Counted from the first letter of the stretch, positions 25,545 to 34,573 are shown. The stretch is 64,000 bases of DNA from Thermoleophilia bacterium UBA6103 (GCA_002423545.1 DIWP01000040.1:1-64000); one strand, 5' to 3'. Made by a program: numbers and translations. Notes: generated by a model from the letters alone, not told the origin.

Positions 25545-26009
25545 GTGCAGCCAGGGACCGATCCGCGCGAGGTGGTCGAGGCGCTCGCAGGCTACGAGGA
25601 CGCCCTCGGCGACCTGTACGCCGCGTTCGCCGTCAAGTTCCCCCGTCGCGCCGACCTGTGGGACCTGATGTCTCACGAGGAGCACGGACATGCCGATGCT
25701 CTGCGCAGCCTGCTGGGCAAGGCCGAGGACCTGGCGGTGTTCGTCGATGTGGAGCGCTTCGACGTGCGCGAAGTGACGGTCGCCACACAGCGCCTGCGCG
25801 AACAGACGGAGGTCGCCCAGTACTCCTCGCTCGACCTCCGTGAGGCGCTTGCCCAGGCGGTCGAGCTGGAGCGCTCGATGATCGAGTCGCGCGCGTTGAC
25901 GGTGTTCCAGACAGACACGCCCTCGGTGGTAGCGGTGCTCGACCATCTGCGTGAGCAGTCGTCACAGCATCGCGAGCGGCTGCGAGCGGAATTGAGCGCC
26001 GTCCGCTGA
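25545..26009 (+). CDS. Ferritin-like / rubrerythrin-type protein
   Basis: Small all-helical protein of 154 residues. Helix motifs EALAGYEDALGDLYAAFAVKF, LWDLMSHEEHGHADALRSLL and AVELERSMIESRAL supply Glu and EExxH residues (EEHGHA) of a ferritin-like di-iron centre, though not every ligand can be placed by eye. No rubredoxin domain follows, unlike the rubrerythrin at 1-516. GTG start at 25545 with CGAGGAGGG 4 nt upstream is better than an ATG 30 nt earlier. Eighty bp upstream of the MscS gene, possibly one transcript. A role in iron or oxidative stress is an inference. Confidence 0.7.
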   Translation: MQPGTDPREVVEALAGYEDALGDLYAAFAVKFPRRADLWDLMSHEEHGHADALRSLLGKAEDLAVFVDVERFDVREVTVATQRLREQTEVAQYSSLDLREALAQAVELERSMIESRALTVFQTDTPSVVAVLDHLREQSSQHRERLRAELSAVR

Positions 26010-26020
26010 GGCTCCAGGTC

Positions 26021-26092
26021 ATGACCGCAGACAGTCGGCGTCGAGTCGACGTGCCGGGCGCCGAGCCGCCGGGCGAGGAGGACCCGCCGTGA
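26021..26092 (+). other. Possible 23-codon upstream ORF coupled to mscS-like gene
   Basis: An ATG frame of 23 codons (begins MTADSRRR) starts 11 bp after the ferritin-like stop and ends in the TGA that overlaps the GTG of the channel gene (GTGA). Its own ribosome site is weak. It may help ribosomes start the channel gene, or be chance. Confidence 0.3.
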
Positions 26093-27204
26093 CGGTGCCG
26101 GCGCCGGTGTCCGCCGTCGGCGAGAACTTGCTCGGCCTGCACCCACCGGCTGTGGCCGTGGACGTGTCCTCGTGGTGGGAGAACAACGACCAGCGCATCA
26201 TCACCATCGTCGTCACGCTGGCGGCGGCGCTCATCGTCACGTGGATCGTGCGCCGCGCCATCCGGCATCTGGTCGAGCGGATCGTCCGTGCCGGCGAGGA
26301 GCGGCAGCGGGCCGCCGAGGCGGCTCTCGGTGCGTCGGCGGACGACGCGGAACCGCCGGCGCCCGGTGAACGCGCGGCGCGGCGGGCGGCCGCCGGCCCG
26401 CCGCGGACCAGGTCGGGTCCGCTCAGCGTGCTGCCGCCGCCGGGCGAGCGCATCGGCCAGCGCGCCCGTACGCTCGGCAGCGTCCTTCGCAATGCTGCCA
26501 CGATCGTCATCTGGGTCATCGCCGGTCTCATCATCCTCGGCGAGTTCGAGGTGAATCTGGCGCCGCTTCTGGCCGGCGCCGGCGTCGCCGGCGTGGCCCT
26601 CGGCTTCGGCGCGCAGTACATCGTCCGCGACCTGCTGAGCGGCATCTTCATCCTCATGGAAGACCAGTACGGCGTCGGTGACGTGGTCGACCTGGGTGAG
26701 GCGACCGGCGTGGTGGAAGAGGTGAGCCTGCGCGTGACGCGCCTGCGCGACGTGCGCGGCACGGTCTGGTACGTGCCCAACGGACAGATCGCCCGGGTGG
26801 GGAACCAGTCGCAGTTCTGGGCCCGCGTGATCCTCGACATCGGCGTGGCCTACGACACCGACGTCGAGGCGGCATCGTGCCTCATCAAGCGGGTCGCCGA
26901 TGAGGTATGGCACGCCTCTCATGACGACGCCCATGTCCTCGAGGAGCCCAGCATCTGGGGTGTCGAAGATCTGGGCGCCGACGCGGTCGTCATCCGGCTG
27001 GCCGTGAAGACCAGGCCGGGTGAGCAATGGGCGGTGGCCCGGCACATCAGGGCGGGCGTCAAGACGGCCTTCGATGAGGCCGGCATCGTGATCCCCTTCC
27101 CGCAGCGCACCATCTGGGTGCACCCCGGCGGCGCGGCGCTCGACCCCTCGAACCCGGGGCCGCCCTCGCCGGCTGCTACGGACGCCGGTCCGTCCCCCCG
27201 CTGA
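26089..27204 (+). CDS. MscS-family mechanosensitive channel
   Basis: Small-conductance mechanosensitive channel in the cytoplasmic membrane that opens on osmotic downshock. Of 371 residues, helix 1 lies near 40-60 (IITIVVTLAAALIVTWIV), helix 2 near 140-160, and the pore helix is GAGVAGVALGFGAQYIVRDLLSGIFI with the Gly/Ala packing pattern of MscS TM3. GDVVDLGEATGVVEEVSLRVTRLR begins the beta domain. A basic, Pro-rich loop of about 60 residues between the first helices is unusual. GTG start at 26089 with GAGGAGG upstream. The last 29 bp overlap the end of the convergent GH65 gene. Confidence 0.93.
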   Translation: MTVPAPVSAVGENLLGLHPPAVAVDVSSWWENNDQRIITIVVTLAAALIVTWIVRRAIRHLVERIVRAGEERQRAAEAALGASADDAEPPAPGERAARRAAAGPPRTRSGPLSVLPPPGERIGQRARTLGSVLRNAATIVIWVIAGLIILGEFEVNLAPLLAGAGVAGVALGFGAQYIVRDLLSGIFILMEDQYGVGDVVDLGEATGVVEEVSLRVTRLRDVRGTVWYVPNGQIARVGNQSQFWARVILDIGVAYDTDVEAASCLIKRVADEVWHASHDDAHVLEEPSIWGVEDLGADAVVIRLAVKTRPGEQWAVARHIRAGVKTAFDEAGIVIPFPQRTIWVHPGGAALDPSNPGPPSPAATDAGPSPR

Positions 27205-29650
27205 GCTCGATGCTCGTGTCGCAGGCGGGGGTCGGCGCCTGGAGCGTCGGCTCCTCGTCCGTCGCGATGTCGATGGCCACCCGGGCGCCCGGCTCCAGCA
27301 CCACCGTGTGGCCGTCAAGACCGACCGTGATAGGGGCCGCCGCGGACTGCCGCACGCTGACCGAGAAGCGGCCGTCGACGGCCTCGACGTCGACCCAGTT
27401 GCCGCGGAACAGGAGCGAGTACCGGAGCTGGTCGAGCTCGCGCGGCAGGCACGGGTCGAACCACATCGTCTCGTGATCCACCACCAGGCCGGTGTAGCCG
27501 CGCATCAGCATGTCGATGGTGCCGGCCATGGCGCCCAGGTGGATGCCCTCGCGCGTGGTGCCGCCCTGGATGTCGAGCAGGTCGCTCTGCAGGGCGCCGA
27601 AGAAGAAGCACCAGGACTCCTCGCGGTCCTCCTTGGCCAGCACCCAGGACTGGACGATCCGGCTCAGAGTGGAGCCGTGTGACGTGCGTTTGGCGTAGTA
27701 CTGCACCGTCCGCCTGGTCGTCTCCTCGTCGAGCTGATAGCCGAGGCCCTCGAAGACCTCCGCCAGTTCGTGCTGCGAGAACAGGTAGAACAGCATGAGG
27801 ACGTCGGCCTGCTTTGACAGCTTGTAGCGATTCGGTGTGTCACCCTCGCTCTCGAGGATGCGGTCGAGACGGTGGATGTCGCCGTAGCGGGCGCGGTAGG
27901 CGTCCCAGTCGAACTCCTCCAGCCGGTCGTAGTGCTCGAACTGGCTGATGACCCCGTCGTGGAAGGGGATGCGCATCTTGCGCGTGATGTTCTCCCAGCG
28001 CTCGAGCTCGGTCCGCGTGAGGCTCAGCGAGTCGGTCAGCTCCTGGCGGCGTGGCTCGGGGAGCAGCTCGAGTATCTCCATGGCCTTGCGCAGCAGCCAG
28101 ACGGCCATGAAGTTGGTGTAGGCGTTGTTGTCGATGCCCGGCAGCTCGGCCCACGGGTAGCCGTCGTGGTACTCGTCGGGTCCCATGACGCCGAGGATCT
28201 GATAGCGGTCCAGAGCCCTGTCATAGGTCGCCAGGCTGGCGAAGAACCGGGCGATCTCCAGCATCATCTCGGCGCCGTAGGTGAACAGGAACTCGTGATC
28301 GTACGTCGCCCGGTAGTAGCGCCAGACGTTGCAGGCGATGGCCGCGTTGACGTGACGCTGCAGATGGCTGTTGTCCGGCAGCCAGCGTCCCGACTTGGGG
28401 TTCAGGTGCAGCACCTGGGTCTCTTCGCGCCCGTCGCTGCCGCTCTGCCACGGGTACATGGCACCCTTGTAGCCGGCCTGTCCGGCCGCCCAGCGGGCCT
28501 CGTCGAGGCGGCGATGGCGGTAGAGGAGCAGCGCTCTGGTGAGCTCGGGGAACGAGTGGTTGAGGAAGGGGAAGATGAACAGCTCGTCCCAGAAGACGTG
28601 CCCGCGGTAGGCCTCGCCGTGCAGGCCGCGCGCCGGTACGCCGGCATCGAGGTCGACCGAGTTCGGCGAGACGGTCTGCAGCACGTGGAAGATGTGCAGC
28701 CGCAGGACGCGCTCGGCCTCCTGGTCCTCGCCGAGCGAGATGGCGCAGCGCTGCCAGAGGTGGTCCCACGCCAGCACATGGCTGCGGACCAGCTCGGTGA
28801 AGCGGCCCAGCCGGCGGATCTTCGTCCGCGCGGCGTAGCCCGGCTCTGAGATCCCGCGCTCGCGGGAGGTGCACAGCACCACGACCTTCTCGGCCACCAC
28901 CGGCCGTCCCTGGGCGGCCTCGACCGTCACGTCGAGTCCGATGTAGCCGGGGCGCTCCACCAGCTCCGGCGCCGCCTCGATGCGGTCCCCGTTGGAGAAG
29001 AGCCGCAGGCGGGCGGCCGCGGCGACGCGCAGCCGGGATTGCCGTGTCTCGGCGATCAGGCAGACGGTCTCCTCGTCCTGACGCTCGGCGCCCACCGGCT
29101 CCAGATGCCTGCCGTCCAGCTCCCGGTAGCGGGGCACGCCGGCGTTGGTCACCGTGCCGTCGAGCGCCGCGCGGATGGTCAGCCGGCCGCTCCAGTTGCG
29201 GGGCACGATCGTGCTCTCCAGGCCGGCGACGTTCTTGTGATGCATGTGGACGAACCGCCGCTGCGTCAGCTCCGTCTCGTGCCCGGCGACGTCGGTGAAG
29301 GCGACGAATCGCGTCAGGATGCCGCGCTTCAGGTCGAGCGTCTGACGGTAGCGGCGGACGGTCACCTCTCTGAGATCGAACCAGGCGCCGTCCTCGATGC
29401 GGAACGTCAGCGGCAGCCAGTTCGGCAGGTTGACGAGGTCTTCGTTCTCCACGTCACGACCGGCGATGGGCGTGATCAGACGGTCGTAGCCGCCGGCGAC
29501 GTACGTGCCCGGGTAGAAGGTGTCGTCGGCCGTCGCCTCCGGGGCCGCGGCGCGGGTCACGAAGTACCCGTTGCCGAGGGCGCAGAGGGCTTCGCGCAGC
29601 CCCTCCTCTTGAGGCACGAAGGAGTGGTAGGTGAGGCGCCAGCTCGTCAT
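27176..29650 (-). CDS. Glycoside hydrolase family 65 disaccharide phosphorylase
   Basis: Inverting phosphorylase splitting an alpha-glucosyl disaccharide (trehalose, maltose or kojibiose) with phosphate to glucose and beta-glucose 1-phosphate. The 824 residues show the N-terminal GH65 domain, the (alpha/alpha)6 barrel with HVFWDELFIFPFL, the catalytic acid Glu493 in MGPDEYHDG, and the phosphate-binding motif SHGSTLSR; KQADVLMLFYLF is also typical. The ATG at 29650 overlaps the stop of the upstream phosphatase fusion (ATGA). Its neighbour converts beta-glucose 1-phosphate and trehalose 6-phosphate, which favours trehalose as substrate, but specificity cannot be fixed from sequence. Confidence 0.93.
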   Translation of the reverse strand: MTSWRLTYHSFVPQEEGLREALCALGNGYFVTRAAAPEATADDTFYPGTYVAGGYDRLITPIAGRDVENEDLVNLPNWLPLTFRIEDGAWFDLREVTVRRYRQTLDLKRGILTRFVAFTDVAGHETELTQRRFVHMHHKNVAGLESTIVPRNWSGRLTIRAALDGTVTNAGVPRYRELDGRHLEPVGAERQDEETVCLIAETRQSRLRVAAAARLRLFSNGDRIEAAPELVERPGYIGLDVTVEAAQGRPVVAEKVVVLCTSRERGISEPGYAARTKIRRLGRFTELVRSHVLAWDHLWQRCAISLGEDQEAERVLRLHIFHVLQTVSPNSVDLDAGVPARGLHGEAYRGHVFWDELFIFPFLNHSFPELTRALLLYRHRRLDEARWAAGQAGYKGAMYPWQSGSDGREETQVLHLNPKSGRWLPDNSHLQRHVNAAIACNVWRYYRATYDHEFLFTYGAEMMLEIARFFASLATYDRALDRYQILGVMGPDEYHDGYPWAELPGIDNNAYTNFMAVWLLRKAMEILELLPEPRRQELTDSLSLTRTELERWENITRKMRIPFHDGVISQFEHYDRLEEFDWDAYRARYGDIHRLDRILESEGDTPNRYKLSKQADVLMLFYLFSQHELAEVFEGLGYQLDEETTRRTVQYYAKRTSHGSTLSRIVQSWVLAKEDREESWCFFFGALQSDLLDIQGGTTREGIHLGAMAGTIDMLMRGYTGLVVDHETMWFDPCLPRELDQLRYSLLFRGNWVDVEAVDGRFSVSVRQSAAAPITVGLDGHTVVLEPGARVAIDIATDEEPTLQAPTPACDTSIELSGGTDRRP

Positions 29651-31203
29651 GGGGCGGACGCTCCGGCCGGCGCCGCCAGGGCGCGCAGGAAGGTCTCGAC
29701 CTCGCCGGTGTCGGCGAGCGAGTACGCGGCGGCGCTCTGGACGCGCGTCTCGCCGACGCGCACGCCGATACCGCGGCCCACGAGGGCCCGGAACGCGTCT
29801 TCGTCGGTCTCGTCGTCGCCGATATAGAGCGGCATCAGCGGCCTCTCGCCAGCCAGACGTTCCAGAAGCCAGAGAAGGGCCCTGCCCTTGTCCCATTCGA
29901 TTCCCGGTCGCAGCTCCAGAACCTTCTTGCCGCCGGTGGCCCGCAGATCGGGGTATTCGGCGGCGACGCCCTTGAACGCCTCGTGGACGCGCGGCTCATC
30001 GGCGGCGTCCACGGCGCGGTAGTGGAGGGTGACGGCGAACGCCTTGTCCTCGACCCAGGCGCCCTCTATCGGCGCCACCGCTTCCTTGAGGCGCCGGTTG
30101 GCGGCAGCGAGGCGGTCGGCGAACTCTTCACCGCGCCGGTAGCGGCCGCCGAGATCCTCAGGGGCGTCGACATCGAAGCCGTGCGAGCCGGCGTAGACAA
30201 GTCCGTCGATGGTCACCATGCCCTTAAGGTCGGCAAGATCGCGTCCGCTGATAATGGCCGCCGGCGTTGCCTCTGCCAGATCCTTCAGGGCCGCGGCCAT
30301 GGTGTCCGAGAGCACGGCCATCTCAGGCCGGGCCACGATCGGTGTGAGCGTCCCGTCGTAGTCCAGGAAGACCGCCGGCGGCGTGCGGCGAAGCTGCCGC
30401 CGGATGTCCGGCAGGCAGGTCAGGGCAGACGGCAGGCACGGCGGCGTGGTGTTGATCTCGGCCAGGTCGGCGACCACGACGTCGGCGCCGGCCGCGGCCA
30501 GCTCCTCGGCGTGGCCGGTGCGGTCGACGCCGATGACCAGGGCGAAGTCGCCGCGCCGCCCGGCCTCGACGCCGGCCAGGGCATCCTCGACGATCGCCGC
30601 CCGCGCCGGCGGCGTCTCGAGCCGGCGGGCGGCCTCCACGAAGACGGCCGGATCGGGCTTGCCGGGCAGCCCCAGCTCGGCGGCGACGATGCCGTCGACA
30701 CGGACGGGGAAGAGGTCACCCACACCGGCCGCGTCCAGGATCAGCTCGGCGTTTTTGCTCGCCGAGATGACGGCCGTGCCGATGCCCAGCTCCTGCAGGC
30801 AGCGGACCAGGTGCACGGTGCTCTCAAAGGCCTCGACGCCGCGTTCCTCGACCTCCTGCAGGAAGTAGCCGTTCTTGCGGTCGCCGAGTCCGCAGACGGT
30901 CTCGTCGTCGGGCGTGTCGTCGGGCGAGCCCTCCGGCAGCTCGATGCCGCGCGAGGCGAGGAAGCTGCGCACGCCGTCGTAGCGTGGCTTGCCGTCCACG
31001 TAGACGCGGTAGTCGGCGTCGGCGTCGAAGGGGGTCCAGTCCGTGCCGAGCCTCTCGGCCCGCTCGCGCAGGTAGTCGTCGAACAAGCGCTTCCAGGCGG
31101 CCGCGTGCACCGAGGCCGTGCGCGTGATCACGCCGTCCATGTCGAAGACGACGGTGTCGATGTCGTCCCGCGCGATCGCGTGGTGATCTGCAGTGGCGCT
31201 CAC
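29647..31203 (-). CDS. Beta-phosphoglucomutase / trehalose-6-phosphatase fusion
   Basis: Two HAD-fold enzymes in one 518-residue chain. Residues 1-250 are a beta-phosphoglucomutase: DTVVFDMDGVITRTASVHA with DxD, then AVISASKNAELILDAAGV, GKPDPAVFVEAARRL and AIVEDALAGVEAG. Residues 270-515 are OtsB: PAVFLDYDGTLTPIVARPE, AAIISGRDLADLKG, GSHGFDV and the signature GDDETDEDAFRAL. Both nucleophile Asp residues are present. GTG at 31203 follows GGAGGAGAGGAG. Order PGM, OtsB, GH65 (next gene, ATGA overlap) equals the domain order I recall for mycobacterial OtsB1 (Rv2006), where all three are one protein. The set links trehalose 6-phosphate, trehalose and glucose 6-phosphate. Confidence 0.92.
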   Translation of the reverse strand: MSATADHHAIARDDIDTVVFDMDGVITRTASVHAAAWKRLFDDYLRERAERLGTDWTPFDADADYRVYVDGKPRYDGVRSFLASRGIELPEGSPDDTPDDETVCGLGDRKNGYFLQEVEERGVEAFESTVHLVRCLQELGIGTAVISASKNAELILDAAGVGDLFPVRVDGIVAAELGLPGKPDPAVFVEAARRLETPPARAAIVEDALAGVEAGRRGDFALVIGVDRTGHAEELAAAGADVVVADLAEINTTPPCLPSALTCLPDIRRQLRRTPPAVFLDYDGTLTPIVARPEMAVLSDTMAAALKDLAEATPAAIISGRDLADLKGMVTIDGLVYAGSHGFDVDAPEDLGGRYRRGEEFADRLAAANRRLKEAVAPIEGAWVEDKAFAVTLHYRAVDAADEPRVHEAFKGVAAEYPDLRATGGKKVLELRPGIEWDKGRALLWLLERLAGERPLMPLYIGDDETDEDAFRALVGRGIGVRVGETRVQSAAAYSLADTGEVETFLRALAAPAGASAP

Positions 31204-31401
31204 AAGCTCCTCTCCTCCCTGTGGCCGTCAGCTGTAGCGGCTGCGGCTTGGGGAGCGCCCCCCTGCTTCCGGGCGCTCGGCGACGTCGGCGCACCATGCT
31301 ACGCATCGGGCGCCCGTCCTGCAACGCGCGGCCGGGCCGGGCCGTGAGGCGCATGTCACGGCGCGGGTGCGGCTGGTACGCTTGCGGACGGAGGTCATGG
31401 C

Positions 31402-32217
31402 GTGTCCCACAGCTTTCCCAACCAGCCCGGCAAGCACAGCGACGAGGCGCTCTTCGAGCCGCGCGCTTACATGGAGTATCTGCAGAGCGTGGGCCGCGGC
31501 CCCGGTGTCCCGGCGCCGCAGGGCGCCGTCCTGTGCTATGAGACGGCGCTCGTCCGCCGGTTGCGGCAGACGCACGGCATCGTCGCGGTCGCGGGCGCCA
31601 TGAGCGACTACCTGTACGTGCTGCCCGGCCGCTCGGACCTGGTGGTCGCCGGCGGCTTCGGCATCGGCGCGCCGATCGCCGCCGCTGTCATGGAAGAGCT
31701 GATCGCGCTCGGTTGCCGGCGCTTCGTCAGCATCGGCACGGCCGGATGCCTGCGTCCCGACCTGGCTATCGGCGCCCTCGTCGTGTGCGACCGGGCGGTG
31801 CGCGACGAGGGGACCTCGCACCACTACGTGCCGTCGAGCCTGTGGGCGTGGCCCTCGACCGAGCTCACCGGGGCCGTCGAGGCGGCGCTCCGGCAGCGGG
31901 GCGTGCAGCCGCACGTCGGCGGCGCCTGGACCATCGACGCGCTGTACCGGGAGACGGCGGCCGAGGCGCGGCACTACCGGTCTCTCGGCGTCGCCGTCGT
32001 CGAGATGGAGGCGGCCGCCCTGTTCGCAGTCGCGGCCTACCGCGGCGCGCAGGCGGCGGCCGTCTTCACCGTCAGCGACTCGCTCGCCGACTTGGTCTGG
32101 CGGCCCGAGTTCCATCGCGAAGAGGTCGGCGAAGCCCTGCAGACCATGTTCGCCGCCGCCTGCGAGGCGCTGTCCACCGCGCCGGGCGGCACGGAGGACG
32201 AAGCGGTCGGCGGCTGA
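31402..32217 (+). CDS. Nucleoside phosphorylase family (uridine/purine type)
   Basis: Phosphorolytic nucleosidase of the PNP/UDP family, 271 residues, cytosolic. Phosphate and nucleoside-binding features are LVVAGGFGIGAPIAAAVMEEL, FVSIGTAGCLRPDLAIG and the EME motif VVEMEAAALFAVAAYRG; VFTVSDSLAD ends the core. It resembles uridine phosphorylase-like proteins, which may act on uridine, AMP or another nucleoside. GTG at 31402 has GGAGG 7 nt upstream, and TACGCT before it could be the -10. It diverges from the trehalose pair, with no functional link visible. Confidence 0.9.
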   Translation: MSHSFPNQPGKHSDEALFEPRAYMEYLQSVGRGPGVPAPQGAVLCYETALVRRLRQTHGIVAVAGAMSDYLYVLPGRSDLVVAGGFGIGAPIAAAVMEELIALGCRRFVSIGTAGCLRPDLAIGALVVCDRAVRDEGTSHHYVPSSLWAWPSTELTGAVEAALRQRGVQPHVGGAWTIDALYRETAAEARHYRSLGVAVVEMEAAALFAVAAYRGAQAAAVFTVSDSLADLVWRPEFHREEVGEALQTMFAAACEALSTAPGGTEDEAVGG

Positions 32218-32368
32218 TCGGGCTGCCCGGGCTCGTGCTGGCGGTCGTGGTGGGCTTCGCCACGCTGACCGGCGGGCTCGCCTTGCGAGCGGCCCGCCGG
32301 GCGACGCAGCTGACCAGGTAGCCGGTCAGAGGCCGACGACGATGAGCGGCAGGCCACGATGCCGGTGA

Positions 32369-32374
32369 TAGGGT
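32369..32374 (+). promoter_or_regulatory. -10 box TAGGGT upstream of dehydrogenase
   Basis: TAGGGT lies 47 nt before the ATG at 32422. An ATG at 32384, 9 nt after it, opens a 14-codon frame overlapping the real start, so a leaderless leader peptide is possible. Confidence 0.35.
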
Positions 32375-32421
32375 GGACGCACCATGACGGCGATGAGCCG
32401 AAGCGGTCTCCGGAGGTCGGC

Positions 32422-33597
32422 ATGCTGAGAGTGATCCAGATCGGTCTGGGCCCCATCGGCCGTGAGATGGTGCGGTCTGCGGCCCATCGCAAGGAGATCC
32501 GCGTGGTGGCTGCGGTCGATCCCGCCGATGGGATCGCCGGTCTCGATCTGGCCGAGGTCGCCGAGGTGCCGCCGGAGCATCGGGCGTCGATCGGGGCCGC
32601 CGGCGGCGCCGTGGCCGGGCACGTCCGTGTCTCGGCGACGCTGGTCGAAGCGCTGGCGGAGGCGGCGGCGGTGGCTGTCGTGGGCGGCGACGTCACAGCC
32701 GACGAGGGCTCGCAGGCGACGGCGGCCGCGACTCCGACCGCGGCCGCGTCGGGCGAAGGTCACGATGCGGCGGTCGCCGATGTCGCGATCGTGACCACGA
32801 CCTCGGACATCGACCGCGTCGCCGATCAGATCGCCGAGCTGGCAGCGGCAGGTCTGGCGGTGGTGTCCACCTGTGAGGAGCTCTCATATCCTTGGGCGAC
32901 CCACGCCGACGCCGCGGCCCGCATCGACGCGCTGTGCCGCGAGCACGGCGTGGCCTGCCTGGGGACCGGGGTCAATCCCGGATTCCTCATGGACTACCTC
33001 CCCGCAGCGCTCACGGGACTCTGTCGCCGGGTGCGCGGCGTGACGGTGCGGCGGGTCCAGGACGCGGCTCGGCGACGGGTGCCGTTCCAGCAGAAGATAG
33101 GCGCCGGCCTGTCGCCGGCTGAGTTCGAACGAAGCGTGGCGGCGGGCAGCCTGCGGCACGTGGGGCTGCCCGAATCGGTGCACATGCTCGCCGCCGCCTG
33201 CGGCTGGGGTCTGGACCGCGTGGAGGAGACGATCGCGCCGGTCATCGCCGAGTCGGTCATCGACGGCGGGTATCGACCGATCGCGCCCGGCGAAGCAGCC
33301 GGCGTGGAACAGTGGGCGCGGGGCTACTGCAGCCCCGATGCCCGCCAGGAAGCGGTCGTGACCCTGTACTTTCGCGCCGCCGTCGGCGAGGCCGATCCGC
33401 GTGACGAGATCGAGATCGACGGCGAGCCCGCGATCCGCTCGGTGATCCCCGCCGGCGTCGACGGAGACCTCGCCACCTGCGCCGTGGTGCTCAATGCCGC
33501 CGCGGTCGTGGTTGCGGCGGCGCCGGGCCTGCACACCATGCTCGATCTGCCGGTGCCGGCAGTCGGCGGGGTCAGTCGCCGAGCAGCTCGCGCTTGA
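32422..33597 (+). CDS. DHDPR-fold NAD(P)-dependent dehydrogenase (diaminopentanoate-dehydrogenase-like)
   Basis: Dehydrogenase with an N-terminal Rossmann domain, VIQIGLGPIGREMVRSAAHR at residue 4, and AAVDPADGIAG binding the nucleotide. STCEELSYPWATHADAA and CLGTGVNPGFLMDYLP are the conserved blocks of dihydrodipicolinate-reductase-like proteins such as 2,4-diaminopentanoate dehydrogenase. A low-complexity insert of about 35 residues, Ala/Thr/Gly-rich, interrupts the Rossmann domain near residues 95-125 and is odd for the family. The ATG at 32422 has GGAGG 5 nt upstream. The last 26 bp overlap the convergent carnitine-dehydrogenase-like gene. Substrate likely an amino acid or keto acid derivative. 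Confidence 0.82.
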   Translation: MLRVIQIGLGPIGREMVRSAAHRKEIRVVAAVDPADGIAGLDLAEVAEVPPEHRASIGAAGGAVAGHVRVSATLVEALAEAAAVAVVGGDVTADEGSQATAAATPTAAASGEGHDAAVADVAIVTTTSDIDRVADQIAELAAAGLAVVSTCEELSYPWATHADAAARIDALCREHGVACLGTGVNPGFLMDYLPAALTGLCRRVRGVTVRRVQDAARRRVPFQQKIGAGLSPAEFERSVAAGSLRHVGLPESVHMLAAACGWGLDRVEETIAPVIAESVIDGGYRPIAPGEAAGVEQWARGYCSPDARQEAVVTLYFRAAVGEADPRDEIEIDGEPAIRSVIPAGVDGDLATCAVVLNAAAVVVAAAPGLHTMLDLPVPAVGGVSRRAARA

Positions 33598-34573
33598 GCT
33601 CGATGACGCGCAGGAGGAACTCGTCGCGCAGCGCCTCCCACTCCTCAAGGGTGCGGCCCTGTGCCTGCGCGCGGGTCTGCTCGTCGAGCGACTGCCTGAG
33701 GCCGGGAGTGACCTCCGGGTAGACGTTGTGCGAGCAGTCGGCGACGACGGCGGGGTCGAACTGATCGAGCGCATGCGCGAATCCGCCGCGGCCGCCCTGG
33801 AGCATGTAGATGAATGCCGGGCCGTAGAGCGCCCAGCGCAGGCCGGGCCCGTCGCTGACGGCGGCGTCGAGCTCGGCGGTGGTGGCGATACCGTCGTCGA
33901 CGAGGTGGAACATCTCCCGCCAGATCGCCTCCTGCATACGGTTGCTCACGAACCCCGGCGCCTCCTTGCGCACCAGCAGCGGCTTCTTGCCCAGCCGCCG
34001 GTAGAAGGCGAGCGCCCAGTCGACGACGTCGGCGGCGGTCGCCTCGCCGGGCACCACCTCGACGAGCGGGACGATGTGGGCGGGGTTGAAGGGATGGCCC
34101 ACGAGCACGCGTTCCGGGTGGGTACAGGCAGCCTGCAGCCGGGTGGGGACGATGCCCGAGGTGCTGGAGGCGATCACCACGCGTGGGGGACAGGCGGCGT
34201 CGATGCGGGCCAGCACGGCGAGCTTGAGGCGCTCATCGTCGGCCACGCTCTCCTGCACCACGTCGGCGTCACGGACGGCCGGCTCGATCTCAGGGTAGAA
34301 GGTGAGGCCGGTCAGGAGGTCGTCGAGACGGCCGCTCCGGGAGGCGTCGCGGGCGGCCGGCAGGCCGAGGCGAGCCAGGGCCGGCAGACAGCGGGACACG
34401 TCAGCTCGCAGCCGCGCTTCCGCGCCGGGCGCCGGATCGGCGACCGAGACGCGCAGGCCGGCAGCCAGGAACAGCGCCGTCCAGCGCGAGCCGATGAGGC
34501 CGGCGCCGACGACGGCCGCCGCGCCGATATCGACCGGATCCCGCCGGTCGTGATCCTGTCGCTTCCGATCCAT
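33572..34573 (-). CDS. 3-hydroxyacyl dehydrogenase, L-carnitine-dehydrogenase-like
   Basis: NAD-dependent dehydrogenase of the 3-hydroxyacyl-CoA/carnitine dehydrogenase type, 333 residues. VVGAGLIGSRWTALFLAAGL (about 20-40) binds NAD, followed by Asp at the end of strand 2. Family blocks include DADVVQESVADD, VIASSTSGIVPTRLQ, VLVGHPFNPAHIVPLVEVV (catalytic His/Asn region), LVRKEAPGFVSNRMQEAIWRE and SDGPGLRWALYGP. These closely fit L-carnitine 3-dehydrogenase-type enzymes; lambda-crystallin-like gulonate dehydrogenases are an alternative. ATG at 34573 with GGGAG upstream. Diverges from the acyl-CoA synthetase, suggesting one catabolic pathway. Confidence 0.88.
   Translation of the reverse strand: MDRKRQDHDRRDPVDIGAAAVVGAGLIGSRWTALFLAAGLRVSVADPAPGAEARLRADVSRCLPALARLGLPAARDASRSGRLDDLLTGLTFYPEIEPAVRDADVVQESVADDERLKLAVLARIDAACPPRVVIASSTSGIVPTRLQAACTHPERVLVGHPFNPAHIVPLVEVVPGEATAADVVDWALAFYRRLGKKPLLVRKEAPGFVSNRMQEAIWREMFHLVDDGIATTAELDAAVSDGPGLRWALYGPAFIYMLQGGRGGFAHALDQFDPAVVADCSHNVYPEVTPGLRQSLDEQTRAQAQGRTLEEWEALRDEFLLRVIELKRELLGD

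Noticed and set aside
32214..32321. A 35-codon hydrophobic frame after the nucleoside phosphorylase (LIGLPGLVLAVVVGFATL)
   Set aside because: It looks like a membrane helix but starts only with CTG or an internal GTG and has no ribosome site; conservation would be needed.
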